A stretch of 7,505 nt of DNA from Pseudomonadota bacterium (GTDB lineage Bacteria > Pseudomonadota > Gammaproteobacteria > Burkholderiales > Burkholderiaceae_B), in NCBI GenBank assembly GCA_023427085.1, contig JAEZBO010000124.1, forward strand, positions 1 through 7,505, given 5' to 3'. This document shows positions 1 to 5,134 of the stretch, piece by piece; the first letter of the stretch is position 1, and the number at the start of each line of letters is the position of its first letter. The notes under the pieces are model-generated. The model ran no database searches and had not been told where the DNA came from. It worked only from the letters and a program-made list of their open reading frames with translations. The translations under genes were made by a program, and so were the position numbers.

Positions 1-293
1 GCGCCGGCGCCGCGCGCGGCCGGCGTGGTGATCACGCGGCCGATCGACATCTCGTCGTACTTGGCGCCCGGCGCCAGCACACGCAGGTAGGCGGCCAGGC
101 TGCGCTTGCCGTCCACGTCGCGCCAGCCCAGCAGGTGGTGGGCGCCGGGGTCGTGGCCGTCGATGTCGGGATACAGGCAGGTCTGTTCGAGGATGAAGAC
201 GTTCTCGCGCTGGGCCAGCACTTCGTACAGGTCGAACGGGGTGAGGTCGGCGAAGCGCGCGAATTGCCAGTCGATGGGACGCGGGGTGGTCAT
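1..293 (-). CDS. elaA: ElaA-type GNAT N-acetyltransferase, C-terminal part outside the window
   Basis: Translation on the minus strand from ATG at 293 begins MTTPRPIDWQFARFADLTP. It continues through a VFILEQTCLYPDIDGHD stretch, a GAHHLLGW stretch, LAAYLRVLAPG, and SIGRVITTPAARGAGAG at the window edge. The W-F-L-LY-L-R-VF-EQ-C-Y-D-DG-D pattern is characteristic of ElaA proteins. The R-V-x-T-x-x-x-R-G-x-G end is the start of the GNAT acetyl-CoA pyrophosphate-binding loop. About 97 residues are present of roughly 150 usual for the family, so the gene continues past position 1. ElaA proteins are acetyl-CoA-dependent acyltransferases whose physiological substrate is poorly defined. The gene lies 37 nt downstream of the deacetylase-like gene on the same strand and is probably the third gene of a gshA-led operon. 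Recognition of the family is firm; the substrate cannot be given. Confidence 0.87.
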   Translation of the reverse strand, partial: MTTPRPIDWQFARFADLTPFDLYEVLAQRENVFILEQTCLYPDIDGHDPGAHHLLGWRDVDGKRSLAAYLRVLAPGAKYDEMSIGRVITTPAARGAG

Positions 294-330
294 GGATGCG
301 AAGCGATGGTCGTTGAGTGTGAAGCGCGGG

Positions 331-1377
331 TCATTCGGCGGCGGTCTCGAAGCCTTCGAGCACGTTGACGGTGTGGATGCCCAGTTCCGGCCCGGCGCTG
401 CCGCCCTCGAACATGAAGGCGGTCGGCAGGCCCAGGTGGGCGATGCGCTCGCCCGCGCGCAGGAAGTCGCCGCCGTTGAGCCCGAAGCGTGGATCGGCAC
501 CCTGGGCGGCCGTATCGACGCCGAGCGAGACCACCAGCGCCTGCGGCCGGGCCATCGCGATCTTGAGGCAGGCCGTTTCCAGCGCCGCGAACCAGGCGCC
601 GCTGCCGCAGCCGGGCACGAGCGGGATATTCATGGTGTAGCCCAGGCCCGCGCCGCTGCCGGTTTCGTCGGCGTGGCCGAGGTAGAACGGGTACTCCAGG
701 CGCGGGTCGGCATGGATCGAGACGAACAGCACGTCGTCGCGGTGATAAAAAATGCTCTGGGTGCCGTTGCCGTGGTGGTAGTCGAGGTCGAGGATGGCCA
801 CCCGTTCCAGGCCATCGTCGAGCAGGTGCTGGGCGGCCAGCGCGGCATTGTTCAGGAAGCACGAGCCGCCGAAGAAATCGCTACCCGCATGGTGGCCGGG
901 CGGACGCGTGAGCGCGAAGGTGCCGCGCTCGCCGCGGCGCAGCGCGTGGGCCGCGTTGACGGCGCAGTCGGCGCCGGTCTTGGCCGCGATCCAGGTGCCG
1001 CTGGTGAGCGGGGTGCCGGCGTCCATCGAGTACAGGCCGAGGCGGGCGCAGAAATTGTCGGGCTCGACGTCGGCGCGCAGGGTGCGCACCGGCCACACCG
1101 CCGGCAGGGCATCCTTGCCGGCATTGCGCGGATCGAGTGCGTTCCAGTCGTGCCAGGCCTGGCGCAGGAAGTGCAGGTAGCGCGGGCTGTGCACGCGCTC
1201 GAGCGTCATCAAGGGCACGCCCTGCGGCGTGACGATGGCGCCCAGGCCGCGCCGCTCGCATTCGCTCAGCACGATGGCGGCGCGCTCGGGCTTTTCGGAA
1301 CACGGCACCAGCTCGCCGCGATGGATCTCGACGCGGCCGTCGTGCTGGGCATGGTGTTCGTTGTAAAACGTGAGCAA
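331..1377 (-). CDS. Acetylpolyamine amidohydrolase / class II histone deacetylase-like protein with Tyr-to-Ser at the catalytic position
   Basis: This 348-aa protein belongs to the arginase/deacetylase superfamily and aligns over its whole length, from memory, with the Mycoplana ramosa acetylpolyamine amidohydrolase (341 aa). Visible motifs are GELVP near residue 21, RPPGHHAG with the His-His pair at 162-163, FGGSCFLNNAA, ILDLDYHHGNGTQ with zinc ligands D199 and H201, the third ligand D288 in SLGVDT, and E17, matching a polyamine-contacting glutamate. These residues sit at a constant offset of +4 from the Mycoplana numbering (E17 has no offset). The catalytic tyrosine (Y323 there) falls on S327 here, in EGGSAGPELG. 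Such enzymes remove acetyl groups from acetylated polyamines or similar amines in the cytoplasm using zinc. With the tyrosine missing, activity may be lost, weakened or changed. The start is TTG: the open frame has no ATG or GTG upstream before the TAG at 1441-1443, and TTG aligns with residue 1 of the homologue. A GAG lies 6 nt upstream. It is 68 nt downstream of gshA, probably co-transcribed. Confidence 0.9.
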   Translation of the reverse strand: MLTFYNEHHAQHDGRVEIHRGELVPCSEKPERAAIVLSECERRGLGAIVTPQGVPLMTLERVHSPRYLHFLRQAWHDWNALDPRNAGKDALPAVWPVRTLRADVEPDNFCARLGLYSMDAGTPLTSGTWIAAKTGADCAVNAAHALRRGERGTFALTRPPGHHAGSDFFGGSCFLNNAALAAQHLLDDGLERVAILDLDYHHGNGTQSIFYHRDDVLFVSIHADPRLEYPFYLGHADETGSGAGLGYTMNIPLVPGCGSGAWFAALETACLKIAMARPQALVVSLGVDTAAQGADPRFGLNGGDFLRAGERIAHLGLPTAFMFEGGSAGPELGIHTVNVLEGFETAAE

Positions 1378-1380
1378 ATC

Positions 1381-1404
1381 GTTCTCGTTCTCGTTCTCGT
1401 TCTT
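1381..1404. repeat. Hexanucleotide tandem repeat, GTTCTC units, next to the deacetylase-like start codon
   Basis: Three perfect copies of GTTCTC are followed by one GTTCTT. On the minus strand this reads as repeated GAGAAC, ending 3 nt before the TTG start of the deacetylase-like gene. Each unit supplies a GAG that could serve as a weak ribosome-binding core, and the nearest sits 6 nt from the TTG. If translated in frame it would encode an Asn-Glu repeat, but no upstream start codon is available. The copy number could vary by slippage. Any effect on expression is inference. Confidence 0.85.
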
Positions 1405-1445
1405 GCGGTCCGGTTCGGGGCTTTGCCGCGCGAGGGCGCACTATC

Positions 1446-3014
1446 TCAATGGTTCGAGCATAGCTTACTGCTGTTGTAGGCCGCAACGAAGTCGTCGAAG
1501 CTGCCGCTGTCGAGCTGCTCGATGCTCGCCTGTTCGGCCAGCGAGGCGGCCGCCAGCTCGTCGAACAGCGCTTCCTCGGCCGGCATCAGGGGGCTGTCGC
1601 GGAAGGTGGCCGCATGCAGGCGGGTCTGCTGCAGGCCGAAGGCCGCGGCCGAACCGAGCGCGCGCACTTGTTCCAGTACCTGCGCCGAAGGCGTCAGCGC
1701 GGGGTCCGCGATCTTCGCCTGTTGCTTGCCGAGCGAGGCCGCGTGCACCGCGCCCTCGTTGTGGCCGTCGTCGAGCAGCCCGGCCACCGGACGGATGCGC
1801 TCGATCAGTTCCAGCGCCCATTGCTTGAGCGGCACTTCCATGCCGTCGCGGGTCAGGGTCAGGTCGGGGCGGCGGCCTTCCTTCACCGTGCGCGCGAAGT
1901 TACGCGCGTGCAGCTGGCTGTCGTGGGCGCTGATCAGGGGGCTTTCCTCGAGCGCGCAGAACAGCAGGAAGGCGTCCAGGAAGCGGCCGGTCTCGAGCGA
2001 GATGCCGACCGGCTCGAACGGGTCGACGTCGAGGCAGCGCACCTCGATGTACTGCACACCGCGGTTGCACAGGGCCTGTACCGGACGCTCGCCGCTGCGG
2101 ATCACGCGCTTGGGCCGGATCGTCGAATAGTATTCGTTCTCGATCTGCAGCACATTGGTCGACAGCTGGATCCATTCGCCGTCCTTCGTGGTGCCCAGCT
2201 TCTCATAGGGCTCGTAGGGGCGGTTGACCGCATCCATCAGGCTCGTGACATAGCTTTCCAGGCTGTTCTCGTGCGGACGCAGGCCGGACTGGGCATCGTT
2301 CTGGTAGCCCAGGTCGCTCATGCGCAGGCTGGTCGCATAGGGCAGGTACAGCGTCTGCGCGTCGAGCGACTGCAGCTGGCCGTCGGCGCCGGGCAGCACG
2401 CCGCGGCTGACCGCCGGCGAGGCGCCGAACAGGTACATCAGCAGCCAGCTGCGGCGCGTGAAGTTGCGGATCAGCGCGATATAGCCCGCCGAGCTGCGGT
2501 CCTGCTCGCTGTCGCCGGGCAGGTCCAGCAGGTTCCAGAGCGCGTCGTCCAGCGAAAAGTTGTAGTGCAGGCCGGCGATGCACTGCATGGCCTTGCCGTA
2601 GCGTTCGGCCAGGCCGCGCCGGTAGACGTGCTTGAGCATGCCGGTATTGGACGTGCCGTACCAGCCGATTGGAATCTGTGCCTCGGGCGGCAGGTGGGCC
2701 GGCATCGAGTGGTTCCAGACCAGCTCGCCGTCGAGCGTCTGCGCGACGTGCCGGTGCGTCAGCGCGAGTTCGGCCAGCAGCGACGCGATGTCGGTATGGG
2801 TGCCGGTGATCAGCTCGAGCAGCGACTCGGAATAATCGGTGGTGATGCGCTCGTGCGTCAGCGCCGATCCGAGCGCGCGCGGATGCGGCGTCAAGGCCAG
2901 GTCGCCGCGCGTGTCGACGCGCAGGCCTTCTTTTTCGATGCCGCGGCGCGTACGGGCCAGCAAGGGCAGGTGGGCTTGCAACGTGTCCAGGCGATGAGAG
3001 AGTACTTCGGTCAC
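1446..3014 (-). CDS. gshA: Glutamate-cysteine ligase (gamma-glutamylcysteine synthetase)
   Basis: This 522-aa protein matches the E. coli GshA family (518 aa) from end to end. It joins L-glutamate and L-cysteine using ATP, the first and usually rate-limiting step of glutathione synthesis, in the cytoplasm. Conserved landmarks are RGIEKEGLRV with metal/substrate ligands E27 and E29, LGSALTH, ITTDYSESLLELIT with D60 and E67, YGTSNTG at 119-125, GLHYNFSL with H150, YLFGASPA, YLPYATSLRMSDLGY, NVLQIENEYY, IRPKRVIRSGE and YIEVRCLDVDPFEP with E324. These correspond to the E. coli ligand residues E27, E29, D60, E67, H150 and E328. The start is GTG at 3014, with AAGG 8 nt upstream; the following residues align with the family N-terminus. 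It is the first gene of the minus-strand cluster and is divergent from the lipoprotein gene. I see nothing abnormal in the protein. Confidence 0.97.
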   Translation of the reverse strand: MTEVLSHRLDTLQAHLPLLARTRRGIEKEGLRVDTRGDLALTPHPRALGSALTHERITTDYSESLLELITGTHTDIASLLAELALTHRHVAQTLDGELVWNHSMPAHLPPEAQIPIGWYGTSNTGMLKHVYRRGLAERYGKAMQCIAGLHYNFSLDDALWNLLDLPGDSEQDRSSAGYIALIRNFTRRSWLLMYLFGASPAVSRGVLPGADGQLQSLDAQTLYLPYATSLRMSDLGYQNDAQSGLRPHENSLESYVTSLMDAVNRPYEPYEKLGTTKDGEWIQLSTNVLQIENEYYSTIRPKRVIRSGERPVQALCNRGVQYIEVRCLDVDPFEPVGISLETGRFLDAFLLFCALEESPLISAHDSQLHARNFARTVKEGRRPDLTLTRDGMEVPLKQWALELIERIRPVAGLLDDGHNEGAVHAASLGKQQAKIADPALTPSAQVLEQVRALGSAAAFGLQQTRLHAATFRDSPLMPAEEALFDELAAASLAEQASIEQLDSGSFDDFVAAYNSSKLCSNH

Positions 3015-3048
3015 GGACGAGCCTTAGATCAAGATGGGGTGGCGGACG

Positions 3049-3054
3049 ATTTTA
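3049..3054 (-). promoter_or_regulatory. Candidate -10 element for gshA
   Basis: On the minus strand the hexamer is TAAAAT, one mismatch from TATAAT, about 35 nt upstream of the gshA GTG. It lies in a short AT-richer patch of an otherwise GC-rich intergenic region. I find no convincing -35 hexamer at 16-18 nt spacing, so this is only a weak prediction. Confidence 0.3.
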
Positions 3055-3178
3055 CGGGGTCGCACCTGAAATGGGCGAGAATGCCCCTATGCAGCGGCCA
3101 TTCCCATGCATGCAGCAGGGGTAAAGGTGTCGTTGGAGTGTAGGGTCGCGCCGGCCGACGGCGATGGCCACCCGTTAC

Positions 3179-3182
3179 GGAG
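3179..3182 (+). promoter_or_regulatory. Shine-Dalgarno that fixes the GTG start of the lipoprotein gene
   Basis: GGAG is followed by a 6-nt spacer and GTG at 3189. The in-frame ATG at 3207 has no comparable sequence at a useful distance, so GTG is preferred. The resulting N-terminus has positive charges before the hydrophobic stretch, as a signal peptide should. Confidence 0.6.
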
Positions 3183-3188
3183 TCGATC

Positions 3189-3713
3189 GTGTTGCAACAT
3201 CGCGGAATGCGCGGGCGGCTGGCCTGCCTGGCACTGTTCGTGGGCCTGGCGGCCTGTACGCCACAATACGACTGGCGCGAGGTCGAGGTCGCCGAGGGCC
3301 GCGCGCACGCGGCGTTTCCGGCCAAGACGCAGACCCAGCAGCGGCCGGTGATGCTGGCCGGCACCGAGCTGCCGTTCACGCTGACGATGGCGCGCAAGGA
3401 CAGCATCGTCTTCGCGGTCGGCCACACCGTGCTGCCCAGCGGCGACGCGGCGGCCGCCGATGCGCTGGCGCAGGCGCTGATGCAGTCGTGGTACGTCAAC
3501 ACCGGCGCCAATCCGCCGGCCGCGCCGCCCCAACTGGGCCAGACCGTCGACCTGGTGTCGTCGCTGCGCGGGGTCTCGTTGCGTTTCATGGCGCGCGCGA
3601 TCGTGCACGACGGCGCCCTGATCGAGGCGATCGTCACCGGGCCTTCGGAGCAGTTTCCGCAAGCGCCGGCCGACGAGTTCCTGCAATCGCTGCGGCCGCG
3701 GCCGGTACGCTGA
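3189..3713 (+). CDS. Predicted lipoprotein of unknown function
   Basis: This is a 174-aa protein with a lipoprotein signal peptide. It has a basic N-terminus (residues 1-10), a hydrophobic stretch LACLALFVGL and the lipobox L20-A21-A22-C23, so the mature protein should be lipid-anchored at Cys23 and face the periplasm. The mature part begins TPQYDWREVEV and has about 150 residues without obvious membrane segments. It contains repeated short hydrophobic-strand patterns (FTLTMARKDSIVFAVGHTVLP, FMARAIVHDGALIEAIVTG). I do not recognise a named domain; it resembles small conserved hypothetical lipoproteins of Burkholderiales that start with a YDWR motif. It is divergent from gshA, separated by 174 nt. 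Its last 80 nt, including the stop, overlap the 3' end of the LuxR-domain gene on the other strand. No enzymatic role can be given from the sequence. Confidence 0.82.
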   Translation: MLQHRGMRGRLACLALFVGLAACTPQYDWREVEVAEGRAHAAFPAKTQTQQRPVMLAGTELPFTLTMARKDSIVFAVGHTVLPSGDAAAADALAQALMQSWYVNTGANPPAAPPQLGQTVDLVSSLRGVSLRFMARAIVHDGALIEAIVTGPSEQFPQAPADEFLQSLRPRPVR

Positions 3714-3909
3714 GCAGGCCGCGCGCCAGCGCTGCCGTGGCCGCCGCGCGGCGCCCGCGCACCTGCAGCTTGGCGCAGGCATTATGCAGATGGAAGTTGA
3801 CGGTGCGCTCGCTCAGGCCGAATTGGCAGGCAATGGCGCGGCTGGTCAGGCCGGCGGCCGAGGCGCTCAGGCAGGCCAGTTCGCGGGGCGTCAGCGGACG
3901 TGGGGTCAT
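3634..3909 (-). CDS. Stand-alone LuxR/GerE-type HTH DNA-binding protein
   Basis: This 91-aa product consists almost entirely of a LuxR C-terminal DNA-binding domain. It reads LTPREL at 6-11, GLTSRAIACQFGLSERTVNFH at 20-40 and LHNACAKLQVRGRRAA at 41-56, ending ALARGLL near residue 66. The TVNFHLxNAxxKL pattern is most like the domain of acyl-homoserine-lactone LuxR regulators. Those proteins are usually about 230-260 aa with an N-terminal ligand-binding domain, which is absent here: upstream in frame there is a stop (TGA) at 3946-3948 and only about 12 codons between. The protein may be a real short regulator or the remnant of a longer gene. There is no strong ribosome-binding site before the ATG. 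Residues 67-91 are alanine-rich, lie outside the domain and are encoded opposite the end of the lipoprotein gene. The gene is divergent from the AEC transporter, 118 nt away, which it might regulate. Confidence 0.7.
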   Translation of the reverse strand: MTPRPLTPRELACLSASAAGLTSRAIACQFGLSERTVNFHLHNACAKLQVRGRRAAATAALARGLLSVPAAAAAIAGTRRPALAETAPKAR

Positions 3910-3993
3910 GGCGGATCGGGGCGTTGCGGGGACAAAGGAATAAAATCATCGCCAGGGTCCGCCCATCGATGCAAATCATGATGCGGAAATAGC

Positions 3994-3999
3994 TTTAAT
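3994..3999 (+). promoter_or_regulatory. Candidate -10 element for the AEC transporter gene
   Basis: TTTAAT lies within an AT-rich stretch of the 118-nt divergent region, about 28 nt before the transporter ATG. No good -35 is visible 16-18 nt upstream. The same region holds the 8-bp palindromes CATCGATG (3964-3971) and ATCATGAT (3975-3982), which could be regulator contacts. Confidence 0.3.
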
Positions 4000-4027
4000 T
4001 TTCGATGCTTGCAGGAATCGCCCGCAG

Positions 4028-4924
4028 ATGGGTCCGGTCATCCAGTTTTACTTCACCACCGCCGCGATGCTGGCGCCGCTGGTTTTATGCGCCTTGGTCG
4101 GCGCGGTGTGGGCCAAGCGCGACCTGCCTTACTCCGGGCCTTTCGTCACGGTGCTGGTCACGTCGGTGACCACGCCCGCGCTGGTCTTTCACACGCTGGT
4201 CACGACGCAGCTGGACAACGAAGTGCTGGCGCGCATGTTCGGCGCCTCGGTGCTGGCGCTGGCGGTGTGCGCCGGCCTGTGCACCCTCGTGCTCAAGCTG
4301 TGGGGCCAGCCGGTGCGCAAATTGCTGCCGACCGCTTGGATGCCCAACGCCGGCAACCTGGGCCTGCCGATGTCGCAGCTGGCCTTCGGCGATGCCGGCC
4401 TGCCGGTCGCGGTGGCGTTCTTCGCGGTGTCCTCGTTCACGCAGCACACCGTCGCGGTGCGCGTGATGACCGGTGGCAGCAGCCTGGGCGCGCTCAAGAC
4501 GCCGGTGTTTCTGGCCTGCATGGCGGCGCTGGTCGTGCGGGTCAGCGGCGTGTCGCTGCCGCAGCCGCTGCTGTCGTCGGCCGAACTGCTGGGCAGCGTG
4601 ACCGTGCCCCTGATGTTGATCAGCCTGGGCCATGCGCTGGCGCTGATCCCTTCGTCGGGGCTGCGGATCGGCAGCGGCCTGGCGGTGCTGCGGCTGGCCG
4701 CCGGCCTGGCGTCGGGCGTGCTGGTGGCCTGGCTGCTGGGCCTGTCGGACATTCTCGGCGGCGCGCTGGTGCTGCAGATGGCCATGCCCTGCGCGGTGGT
4801 CAGCTACATGTACGCCAAGCGCTATACCGAGCTGGGCGATACCTCGGCCGGCGCGGTGCTGGTGTCGACCGCGCTGTTCCTGGTGCTGGCGCCCTTGTTG
4901 ATGTGGCTGGCCGGCGGCACCTGA
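4028..4924 (+). CDS. AEC (auxin efflux carrier) family transporter
   Basis: This 298-aa, strongly hydrophobic protein has about ten predicted membrane segments, roughly at 10-28, 38-58, 68-90, 103-118, 122-140, 158-175, 187-207, 215-237, 243-263 and 275-295. Family signatures include the conserved proline in TTPALVFHTL near residue 50, MPNAGNLGLPM at 105-115 in the fourth segment, SLGHAL at 199-204 and AMPCAVVSYMYAKRY at 252-266 in the second half. The two five-segment halves fit the inverted-repeat fold of this superfamily. Bacterial members include malonate and malate permeases and carriers of unknown substrate. The neighbours do not reveal the cargo: it lies between a LuxR-domain gene and the methionine unit, and no dicarboxylate-metabolism gene is nearby. 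AGGA lies 11 nt before the ATG, rather far. The length is slightly short of the usual 300-320 aa but complete. Confidence 0.88.
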   Translation: MGPVIQFYFTTAAMLAPLVLCALVGAVWAKRDLPYSGPFVTVLVTSVTTPALVFHTLVTTQLDNEVLARMFGASVLALAVCAGLCTLVLKLWGQPVRKLLPTAWMPNAGNLGLPMSQLAFGDAGLPVAVAFFAVSSFTQHTVAVRVMTGGSSLGALKTPVFLACMAALVVRVSGVSLPQPLLSSAELLGSVTVPLMLISLGHALALIPSSGLRIGSGLAVLRLAAGLASGVLVAWLLGLSDILGGALVLQMAMPCAVVSYMYAKRYTELGDTSAGAVLVSTALFLVLAPLLMWLAGGT

Positions 4925-4929
4925 GTCCG

Positions 4930-5042
4930 GCCGCACCAGACTGGCCGCGCGTGGCCGGGCCGCACCTTGCCTGTCGCACCTGTTCAGCCGCACCTTGCCG
5001 GCTGCACCTCGCGGGCCGCAGCGTGCAAGCCGCCGCATTTTC
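4930..5042. repeat. Degenerate 14-bp tandem repeat, about eight units
   Basis: Starting 6 nt after the transporter stop codon, the sequence divides into units starting GCCGC: GCCGCACCAGACTG (4930), a 15-nt GCCGCGCGTGGCCGG (4944), GCCGCACCTTGCCT (4959), GTCGCACCTGTTCA (4973), GCCGCACCTTGCCG (4987), GCTGCACCTCGCGG (5001), GCCGCAGCGTGCAA (5015) and a poor last unit at 5029. Units 3 and 5 share 13 identical bases exactly 28 nt apart. The array fills the gap up to the metX promoter. The period is not a multiple of three and no reading frame uses it. Its function is unknown. Confidence 0.65.
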
Positions 5043-5045
5043 TGG

Positions 5046-5054
5046 TGCTAGAAT
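5046..5054 (+). promoter_or_regulatory. Extended -10 promoter for metX-metW
   Basis: TGCTAGAAT is a TGn-extended -10 (hexamer TAGAAT at 5049-5054, one mismatch from consensus). No good -35 is seen 17-18 nt upstream, as often tolerated with an extended -10. Transcription would begin near 5061, just before the riboswitch, which supports the assignment. Confidence 0.6.
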
Positions 5055-5073
5055 TCCCGTTCAATTTCGTTGT

Positions 5074-5128
5074 TGGCGCCGATTTGCTTGATCTGCTTGC
5101 GGGCGCCCGATAAATCCCGCTAAAGAGG
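5074..5128 (+). promoter_or_regulatory. SAM-II (SAM-alpha) riboswitch controlling metX translation
   Basis: The leader carries the ordered elements of the SAM-II class. A P1 strand GGCGCC (5075-5080) is followed by GATTTG (5081-5086), CTTGC (5096-5100), the matching P1 strand GGCGCC (5102-5107), GATAAAT (5109-5115), then CCCGC and TAAAGAGG (5116-5128). The loop GCGGG (5099-5103) can pair with CCCGC (5116-5120) to make the H-type pseudoknot helix P2, sharing one or two bases with P1. The remembered metagenomic metX SAM-II RNA has the same order: GAUUU, UUGCAAGCGCG, GAUAAAU, GCUAAAAAGG. In this class bound S-adenosylmethionine stabilises the pseudoknot and hides the ribosome-binding site; here GAGG (5125-5128) is the Shine-Dalgarno for metX, 6 nt before the start. 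The gene context (metX) is the classic one. Recognition is by eye, without a covariance search. Confidence 0.88.
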
Positions 5129-5134
5129 TCCGTC

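Noticed and set aside
106..1479. Long plus-strand open frame opposite the deacetylase-like gene
   Set aside because: It mirrors a gene with clear zinc-enzyme motifs and itself shows only low-complexity Ala/Gly/Val/Arg sequence; it is an artefact of high GC.
3089..3124. Possible 11-codon leader peptide (ATG to TAA) upstream of the lipoprotein gene
   Set aside because: No ribosome-binding site, no regulatory codon run and no attenuator-like hairpin pair; likely chance.
1614..3143. Long open frame on the plus strand across gshA
   Set aside because: It is antisense to a complete GshA, its product is rich in Arg/Ala/Gly/Gln without family motifs, and such frames are expected opposite high-GC genes.
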